Source: Dipteris shenzhenensis
Taxonomy: Eukaryota > Polypodiophyta > Polypodiopsida > Gleicheniales
Assembly: GCA_047967505.1 (NCBI GenBank)
Contig: CM106539.1
Direction: 5' to 3' (one strand)
Length of the DNA: 64,000 bases
The notes beneath the pieces were generated by a model that searched no databases, was not told the origin of the DNA, and worked only from the letters and a program-made list of their open reading frames with translations. This document shows, piece by piece, positions 55,640 through 64,000 of the stretch. The position numbers and the translations under genes were made by a program. Every line of letters begins with the position of its first letter. Within the stretch, counting starts at the first letter, position 1.

Positions 55640-57920
55640 CACCTAAGTATCATTGCACAAAGTTGGTTGAATACATATGGCTAGATGTTTTGGAAAGTTT
55701 TGATATTTTGTATATATTTGCAAGTTCTAGCTTTAAAAATAGAGAGGATGATTGAGGAGGCACAAGCCCACATATAGTTGAAGTCCAGGGCTGAGTCTAG
55801 GGCCCCCATTATTATTTGTCCACATCCACCAGTTGCTGATGGTGTGGGTGATTTGCTTTTGAAGGCCGGTGACTACAGCCACCACTGCTCAGCCTGTGTC
55901 TTCCCTTTTAGTACTCAATCATTTGAGGTGTTTGGATTACAATGTGGTCACATGTACCACTTTATCATCTTTGCTCATGTAGCAACATAGATTGGTATGT
56001 GTGTACATAGTGAATGTAGATGAGACCATTTTTGAGAGATCCAAATCAATTATTGGCATTCCAGCTTCCTATAGATCTGGTATGTTTTAAATTATATGTG
56101 GTTTTTTCATCATAGTAAGTTAGCTGCTGTTAAATTATTAAAGTTTTGTTATGTTCATGTGTAGATGGCTGACTTGATCTTGAGTTTACTTCTCTTGATG
56201 GTGAGCACGTGATGCCTATTATAAGTTTGTATTGCAATAATATCCTCAACTATTCTTAGTGTCCATTTTGATAGTACTTTTACTATTATTTTTGTACTGT
56301 AGGTGAAGGAGGATTTGTGTGGGTGGAGATGTAAGAACACTTAAGAGAGGGAGGACTAGTGATTTGGACTCCACTTTTGTATGTAGCAATTGTGACCACT
56401 CTGCATTTGTGGAGTCCAGCCATGGCCCGAGAGACATCACATTGTGTATGGTTGAAGGTATGAATCTTTAACATTCGTAATTTCATTCATGTTCATCCTA
56501 ATAGAGGATCTGGTATTAGTTGAATATGATCTCCAAATGGAATTTCAGGCTCATAGAAATTAAAGAGAAGAAATCAGGCTTTGCAATACCTTGAAGCCAG
56601 AGTGACTAGAAGAATGAAGGAGAAGGAATAATTAGAGGTTGATGGAGATAATGAGCTGCATGGCTTAGGAGGCAGGCACAAGATGTGGAGGATCCTGGGG
56701 AGACTCTTATTGGACCAATGGAGGTAGTTGATGATGACAATCCCTCATGTGTGGTTGAAGGTATGAATCCTTAACATTTGTAATTGCATACAATGTTCAT
56801 CCTACTTTGAGGATCGTAGAATTGGTTGCTTATCATCTCCAAATGGACTTGTAGGCTTGGATAAATAAAAAAGAAGAAAGAAAGCATTACAATACCCTAA
56901 AGCCGGAGGGGATGCTAGAAGGGTAGTGACTAGAAGAATGAACGAGAAGGAATTGTTACTGGAGGATGGAAGTGATGAGGAGTTGGCAAGCTCAAGAGGG
57001 TCGGCACTGGACGTCAAGGATCCTAAGGAGGCTCTCGTTGGACCATTGGATGTCAATGATGATGACATTGCATTATCTCACTTCACACAAAAAAGACTCT
57101 TGAAGCATAGAGCTCAAGGCAATGGTATGTCATTGAAGTGTAATGAACTTCCATGACATTGTATGCAAGTAGTTATTTGCAAGTTAGTTAGATGAGCATC
57201 CCAACAATGTAGCTTGCAAGAGTTTTTTTGCAATATAATAAAGATGTGCCGTGCTTGGTGAATCATGATCCACCATGTGTTCCATCCTCTCCATGTTTGT
57301 CTTGTTTGACATGTTTCAATCATATTTAAGGCAAGTTATGCGTTGCCCAAAAATGCAATGTGCATGCAATTACTGTGCGCAATGCAAATGATGCAAATGA
57401 TGATTCCCATGCAGGAAAAGATCATGCTATAGAAAGAAAAAAGCAAGGGAGGAAGAATACTATTAAATTGATTGGGGACACAAACCATGATGAAGTGTAT
57501 CCTGATGAGAAAAGATATTTCTAGGTTGACAAGGCACAAGAAGGGTCTATTGATTATGTGGAAACTTTAGGTTACGTTAATGAGGTTGAAGAAGAACAGG
57601 ATAAGAAGGTAGACTCAATGCTTGGTGCAGATTTGGATGCATTAGCAAAGATATTATTTGATATAAAAGCATTCACTGTTGATGTTCAAAAGGATGCACA
57701 GGCAGATGAATCAGCATATGAGGCTAATGTTAAGAAGGATGCACAGGCCGATGCATCACCACACAATGCTCATGTTGAAGAGGATACTAAGGCTCATGCA
57801 AAAGCTAAGGATGATGTTTAAAAGGATGTGCATGTTGATGTAGAAGCATCCACTGTTGATGTTCAGAAGGGTGCACATGTTGATGTAGAGGCACAAAAAG
57901 CTGAAGTTGAGAAGTCACAT
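55640..57920 (+). pseudogene. Unrecognised decayed multi-exon gene with internal duplication
   Basis: I do not recognise it. At 55778-55990 a frame has a CxxC...CGHxYH pattern reminiscent of RING or other zinc-binding folds. A ~300-bp segment at 56455-56755 is repeated at 56757-57065, with VTRRMxEKE and Leu-Glu-rich sequence in both. At 57620-57910 the frame gives imperfect ~20-residue repeats (VDVQKDAQADE, VKKDAQADAS, VDVQKGAHVDVEA). Stops occur throughout. It could be a captured or mobile-element gene. Confidence 0.4.
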
Positions 57921-58469
57921 TTTTAAAATGTCCTAAAGCACAAAACACAATTACAACATAACTACTAATAAACAATTTTTTGTTTTATAGAAACAACAAA
58001 TCCCATTGAGAAGACAACGAACATCATGTATAAAATAGAATCTAATACAATGATGTGTATGAACATGTATAGAACCATCATAGTGAAATACAAAATATGA
58101 GTCCATGAAAATTACAATGGTATGCTCACACAGTGAGCCTATACATATCAAATACAAAAATATGTAATCAACTAGTGATACCCAATAAAAATCCATCTGA
58201 TCAACTGATGACCCGCCAAAACTATGATATGTAATGTGCTACTCCTCAGGATCGGCTCTCATGCCAATAGTTGCAAGTATGCTCTCGTGATCCTCCACTC
58301 CAAGGTGCCATCGTGGAGTGGACGTCGCCTTGCGAGTGCGAACATGACTCAAAGTAATCTTGATCGCAACAACAAGATGAGAATACATGTATGCCTCCTA
58401 ATCCGCCATGTACTCTTGGAACTCAATATAACGACCACGCCTTTGTATCTGCTAAAAATAGTAGCCACC

Positions 58470-60235
58470 TATGATCATGCTGCATCGAAGTGCATCCCAT
58501 GCCCATCCACTGTAGCCTCATTCAGCACACTCTTCACCATAGAGCATCGCAACAAGTAATAATCCACACCCTCCTCATTGCCCTCCAAAGCAATGACTGC
58601 GAAGATATCATCAATACGCAACATATTTATAAGCTGGTCGTAATCTCTAGAGGAACTGAATCCCGCATCCTGATCATCATCTACCTCCTCCCAAGGATGG
58701 AAGGGAGAAAGCACTAGCTGTGCCCATGGATCAGCCCATGGTATCATGGAGCACCCTCCCCAATCATCATCAATGCATGTGGAGCAAAAACATGCAAACC
58801 GTCGAGAAAAGATCACGGGGTGAGACTCACCTATGCTCCTGATGGAATGGAAATCAAGAGTGCCAGACATTGAACAACAATCAAAAGGCCTAGACTGATC
58901 AATACTCCCAATGTCCATGCACCAAAAATACCGGCTCACCACCCTATCATCACGTTACTGAAACAAGGAGATAGCACTAGTGGATGCACCAGTGCACCAC
59001 ATCATGTGCATCCTTGAAGCGATTGGCATTGTGACGCAACTAGTATCGACGCAAAGCATGCTTCACGCAAGCACCTGCACCATCGTGCTCTCCCTTACTG
59101 TGCCCTGTCTCAAAGTAGCTCCATGTGATCGGAATTCCTATCTCACGGTGCCATCTGCAGAACCAATAAAATTGTCTAGTAGATTCGAACTGACCACCAC
59201 AACCATCTGACCAGATCCAGTGCCACTGCCATGTGACACCACGATCCCTCAAGAAACTATCATGCAAAGTGAAGCAATGCTGCACAAAATGGGCATCATG
59301 CGATCGATCATCACTAATGTAGAAGTGATACTCTCGCATAATGACACGTGAGTCCATGGTGCTATCAATGCCATTCACATGAGCCTATGGATGACAATAG
59401 CTAATGTGCACAAATTTAGCAACTTGCAATATGGCATTGAAAAAAAAAAGACTATTGAAATAATTCAATATAATGGGGCCATAAAAAAACCAATAACTCA
59501 ATCACACATCACCTATTCGGAGAAATAATACTCCAATTGGATCTCATGCTATGGTGCAAAGGTATAATTCTCTGTAAAGTCCACCACTGAGACAACCACC
59601 CCTATAGGAAATTTCCTCAAACATGCATAGAACTGATGATCCTCCCATTTTGCAGTGTGCGAGTGGCATATGTAGCGATACAGCTTCCCTCAAAAACTGT
59701 CAATCAATACAACATGTGGAGTCTCCTTCCCCACAAGCTGCAACCTCCTTGACTATGCACCACCATCTAATGTTAGGGTACGGTACTCATACTGCTGCCA
59801 ACAAACCATCTGCATGTCACAAGTATCTAGTGCAACTCGTGACACTCTAGCAAAGTCACCACACAAAGTACACCTTCCTTCCACATAATCAAGGGAGTGG
59901 AATAAAGCATCACCATCTTGTATACACAAAATGGAATGAAGGAAGTCACGAGGGCTAGTAGGAACCACTCCCTTATGACCATCAAGGGAATGGAATACGT
60001 CATACCTCAATCCAAAATCCACATGGTAGTGACAACACGTGTCACGCTCCTGAGAGCATCGCACAAACCATGGCTTGCATCACTCAAATGACCTTTGCCC
60101 AATCCTGAACTCCGGGTGCGCCTCTACAAATTGAGTGTATAGCTCAGTCTGGGTACACTCCAAAAAACATGCACCATGCTCAATGTACACACTGCGTGGC
60201 ACCCTCTTGATTAATATTTTTGTTAATGCAATTTG
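58470..60235 (-). pseudogene. Decayed transposase-like gene (SDGCGGQF / GHSKGEHDGAGA motifs)
   Basis: On the minus strand the blocks occur in a plausible order: FVEAHPEFRIGQRSFE, CKPWFV and RDTCCHYHVDFGLRYD (60130-60000); a VSVVDFTENY block (about 59570); HFYISDDRSHDAHFVQH and IWSDGCGGQFESTRQFYW, then YFETGHSKGEHDGAGACVK (59330-59060); SRYFW and ACFCSTCIDDDWGGC (58930-58740). The two Asp-containing motifs look like an RNase H/DDE catalytic fold. From memory, proteins with this order are widespread in eukaryotes and are probably transposon-derived. Several stops break the frame. The superfamily is not assigned. Confidence 0.5.
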
Positions 60236-60255
60236 AGAATAACCTATCTGATAAA

Positions 60256-60446
60256 CCATGATAATTTGATTATTTTGCGACTTCCAAATATCTCCAAATA
60301 CCTCAATCATGGTCATAAACCATGACAATTTGATTATTTTGCCCCTTTTGGATACCTCCAAATACCTCGATCGTGGTCCACAAACCATGACAATTTGGTT
60401 ATTTTGCCACTTCCAAATACCTCCAAATACCTCGATCGTGGTCATA
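60256..60446. repeat. Tandem repeat, 3 units of about 63 bp
   Basis: Each unit has ACCATGACAATTTGATTATTTTGCC-like sequence followed by TCCAAATACCTCGATCGTGGTC. It lies just upstream (minus strand) of the transposase-like gene. Confidence 0.85.
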
Positions 60447-60519
60447 AATCTCAATCGTGGTATTCTATCTATGCTTCACGCACTCAAATCACATGCATGT
60501 CTAACTTACCATGCATGTT

Positions 60520-60945
60520 GATGATGTGGCTCACCATCATCATGATGTGTATACATGTGGCTGATGTGGCACCATGCATGGTGATGATGTGGCGATATGG
60601 TATGGAATATATGAGGCTCTTCCATGATGTGGAAATGTGATGTGGCATGATGACTTGGCATTCATGAGGTGGTAGATTGACATGGCAAATTGAGGTGGAG
60701 GGATTGGTGATGTGGCAATGTTGATGAGGTATGCCAAGGTGGCAAGGTGTGATGACATGGCTCCAAGAGTTCCTATGATGTGGAATGATGAGGTGGCACA
60801 TGTGGTTAATGTGGCAGCACATGTGGCAATCTAAGGTGACATGGTAATGAGTGATGTCACATCTCCTTAATGACATGGCACCATGCAGTCTAACAACGTG
60901 GCATGGTGGCAAGGCAAAAATAGATGACTCAGCCTTCCACATGGG
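60520..60945. repeat. Degenerate GATGTGGCA repeat region
   Basis: Irregular GATGTGGC, GAGGTGGCA and GACATGGC motifs without a fixed period, like 38060-39240. Confidence 0.55.
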
Positions 60946-61900
60946 CAGCATGCACACTCTAAAGGCTTGCCACTAGGGTCGGTGATGCTCCTAACCTACC
61001 TCACCAAGCCTAATACCAAGCCTACCTTGTCTTGATATTAGGCTTGAGTGGCCCTTTTTCCCCCACAAAAAGGAGATTTCACTTGTGGATTCCATAATGT
61101 ACCCTTCCCTTACGCAAATTTTTGACATTTTTGAAATGTTTGGTCATGTTTAAGAATTACTAGATTTATTTTTAATATTCTTTATTGTTCCTCTAAGGCG
61201 TAAAAGTAAAAATTAAACTTCAATCTCCCTAAATCTAACCATTGGATTTGGGATTTGATGATTGAACCACACACCCTTATGTGCCTACTAACCTTTCACC
61301 GAATTGGATTTGCTTAATTATTCAAAATACTTTAAAAATGTGGTGTGCTACTAAAATGAATGTATTTTATGACTTTATTTATTGTAAATAATTATTTATA
61401 ACTAGATAAATCATTCAAATAATTACCAATAAATCAAGTTAAGCTCTAAATAATGTAAAGACACCACCTACAAAGTTTCAATAACATTTAATCTAAAATG
61501 AGTGAGAAATTCAAAATTTAATATGACACTCTTTGTTCGTGACAAAGGTGTGACCGCCCATGCTGTGTGACAGAAAGAAATTTTTTGTGCATGCATCAAA
61601 CTTTTAATGAGATCATACCATTATGTGCACAATAGCATGTGTGATGTGTCTGAAGACTTCAAAGACTAGATCCATAGGGAAGTAGGTGAGATTTGCATTT
61701 TTGTGAGCCAAAAAGCTTGTTTTTCCACCTCCTAAGGATTGGGGAGTGAACAAAAAGTGGACACCCTTAGCTTGCTACTTCCTAGTCTCTTGATCACCTT
61801 CAAGCTGTGTTCTCTTATTGTATAGAGGGGATCGATCTATCTCATCCCTAATGACATGTACCACCTCTGAAGGTGTGTGTGTGAAAGAATGTAAGATCAT
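60946..61900. other. Intergenic, no gene recognised
   Basis: AT-rich sequence. No coding frame, terminal repeat or RNA gene was seen. Confidence 0.45.
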
Positions 61901-64000
61901 GCTAAACCTAGTGCATCTTATTGAGTAGAAGACTATGGAGGCTCAAAGCATAGAAGAAACTCCATGAAAGAGATGATGAGCAACTATGAATCAATCGATT
62001 CCAAATCTATGCTTTTGCAATACAAGAGATAGGCTTCTTATAGAGAGAGCCCTTAGAATAGTCAACACTTGTGTGATCCTCTCATCCACATCTCTCCTTG
62101 TGGATATCCTTGATCCACATCTCCACATCATGTAGTCCACATCTTAGGGTGGCTACTTTAATACATTCCTTATTACATACCTTTTCCCTTTAATCTATGT
62201 GCTCATGGCACCATATCTCTCAACACCTCCCCTTGGTGCCATGATCCTTTGGCTACTAAAAGGTGGTCAGATGTGAGTTGTACATTCCATCACCTCCCCT
62301 TAGTGCTTGCATTGCTACTTAAGGTGGTAAAGTGTGTTTTACATGTCAATACCTCCCCTGGGTGCTTTCATAGCTACTCTCAGGTGGTCAGGCTTGATTT
62401 TTAAACATGTGGGCTAAAGGTGGTAAGGATTTTGCTTTTCAATGCTTCATGTCGATGGCGTTCACTTCTTCGCTTGACATAGCTTGATGCATGATGCTTT
62501 GTTCTTCCATGTGCCTTAATGCTTTCTGTGTGGATGCCATGCTTTTTGCTATGGTCATCTCATGCACTTGAGCTTTTGGCATCTCTTTTTTTTTTTTTTG
62601 GGCATTCATGCGTTGCTTTTCCATTTGTTGCAAAGGTCTTACCATGAGCTTTATTTTGCTTCAATGGCACTGTCTAATTGCTAACAATGATTTTAACTTC
62701 ATAGACGTGTAGAGCTCAAAAAGATGATGACTTTTCCTTTTTGGAGCATATTCGAATTCTTTCTGGATTGAAAGTTACGGCTTGTCGAAGCCTTTGTGAA
62801 GAAGGGAGGGAATTGATTATGTGGTAGAGGGATTCACATGCTGCACTCACACTACTATGCTTAGCAAGAGGTTACTATGCCTTGGTGGCACTGCTGAATG
62901 TGCATGCTGATGTGGCATAACTAACCCTAACTCTAACCATGGTGGGTTAAGTTAACCAGACTCTGATTTAGCCATGTGGCATACTCTTAACTAAATGAGT
63001 TAACCCAAAGTTTAAACAAACGTAACCATAAACTTCACTTAACTACACCTATTTGCCATGTGGCATTTCCACTTGGCCAATTACTGACCAAGCCTATCCT
63101 TATCTCCACGTCTGGTTGTGGGCATTCCATTTCTCTCCCTCTGCTGCGTCTTTTCTCACTCGATGCGATGCTTAGCAAGGTGCTGTGAGGAGTGAGTGCG
63201 ACTGTGAAGGGGTGTGTTGACAATCATGCAGCATGGGTTGTCGAGTAGCATTGAAGGTAGGGAGTCGTCTTGCTGTGAGCAAGGATCGTTGGAGCTTGGA
63301 GGTTGGCAGTCCGTTGAGAGGCTATGTTGGAGATGTAGAGGGCGCAACTATAGATCCACAATCCTTGGAGCTTGGCTTGGGAGGCAAATTACTGTCGTTG
63401 GAGAGTTTGTTTGATGATGGCAAGGCTTGGAGCTTGCTGGCGATGGTGCTGTGGGCTAAGTCGTGTAGGTGCCTTCCTTGCTCTTGCTTTGGCTTGCATC
63501 TACAAGTAGTAATCATTGAGGTTGTTTGCAGCAACTGTGGGCAGTAGGTAGGCGGTTTGGCGGACACCAACACACAACACAGATCCAGCTATTTTTTGCT
63601 AAACGGTCGTGGAGGCAGAGTATGAAGGCTTTGGAGGAGGTTGGTAGTTGTCCATGATGGCGAAGTCTGTTGCCAGCTGGTTGTAGAAGTGTTGTCAGCG
63701 TTGAGCCACGATGCTTGCTGGCCAGTGTAGTTGCTAGGCCCTTAGCTTGTTGCAGTCGACTGCATTGAAGTTGATGCTTGTGCTGGCTGCTGGTGAATTT
63801 GCTTGCTGCATTGGAGACATTACAGGTTGGTGTTGGAGTACATGGTTTTTCAATGGAGAAGCCCTAGAGCCACTACTAGTTGGTACTCATTGGAGCTCTT
63901 TGAAGTGGCTGCTGTTGAGAAGTAGATGGAGCACTACTGTGGCAGTTATGGGCTATGGAGCTGCAAGAGATCAAGCTATGGGAAGTCCATCGTGGATGAA
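61900..64000 (-). mobile_element. LTR retrotransposon related to 34895-37512, cut by the window end
   Basis: An LTR end CTCATGGCACCATATCTCTCAACA-like boundary falls at 62225, followed by CCTCCCCTTGGTGCC exactly as at 35221. The interior to about 63100 parallels 35221-36060 (GGTGGTCAGATGTGAG, CTCAGGTGGTCAGGCTTG, ATGCATGATGCTTTGTTCTT). The orientation is therefore minus and this is the 3' LTR. The LTR start is uncertain (about 61850-61930), and its sequence upstream of the last ~40 bp differs from the 326-bp LTR. No coding domains to 64000. Confidence 0.7.

Overview
The window looks like a transposon-packed stretch of a land-plant nuclear genome. The support is one recognisable plant gene of the DUF506 (PDDEXK-like) family with three GT-AG-bounded exons, LTR elements whose primer-binding sites match plant initiator-Met tRNA, CACTA (En/Spm) transposons of plant type, and plant telo-box and G-box motifs. 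The lineage cannot be fixed from sequence alone. The remnant types and high repeat load would suit a seedless plant such as a fern, lycophyte or bryophyte, but this is a low-confidence guess.

Layout. 1-900: three units of a ~280-bp tandem repeat. 1010-7362: CACTA copy 1, truncated on the left and carrying three ~246-bp MITEs. 7363-14100: degraded repeats, a TNP2 C-terminal remnant, GA microsatellites and a 144-bp tandem duplication. 14145-16011: the DUF506 gene with TATA box and G-boxes. 18321-25654: CACTA copy 2, bounded by inverted termini and a GGT target duplication, with TNP1-like and TNP2 genes transcribed divergently from a centre filled with the same AGACGCG repeats found at its ends. 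27155-32681: a Ty1/copia element with GGGTA target duplications and a decayed coding region. 33300-37930: two deletion-derived TNP2 remnants, one split by a 2.6-kb non-autonomous LTR element (target duplication AAATC). 40932-49727: an 8.8-kb segment with perfect 34-bp terminal inverted repeats, unrecognised genes pointing inward from both ends, and in the middle an intronless, stop-interrupted histone H3/CENH3-like gene. 49840-53640: a decayed second copia element. 53640-55610: an ~85-bp palindromic tandem array split by an 809-bp hAT-like insertion. 55640-57920: an unrecognised decayed gene with an internal duplication. 58470-60235 (minus): a decayed gene with DDE-transposase-like motifs. 61900 to the window end: the start of another minus-orientation LTR element related to the one at 34895.

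Apart from the DUF506 gene, almost every coding trace belongs to a mobile element and is broken. The most interesting items are the H3-like gene inside the 8.8-kb inverted-repeat segment, the presence/absence of one precise intron between the two CACTA copies, and the shared repeat arrays at the CACTA termini and between its divergent genes. Relative ages can be read from nesting: MITEs are younger than CACTA copy 1, the 2.6-kb LTR element is younger than the TNP2 remnants, and the hAT-like insertion is younger than the 85-bp array.
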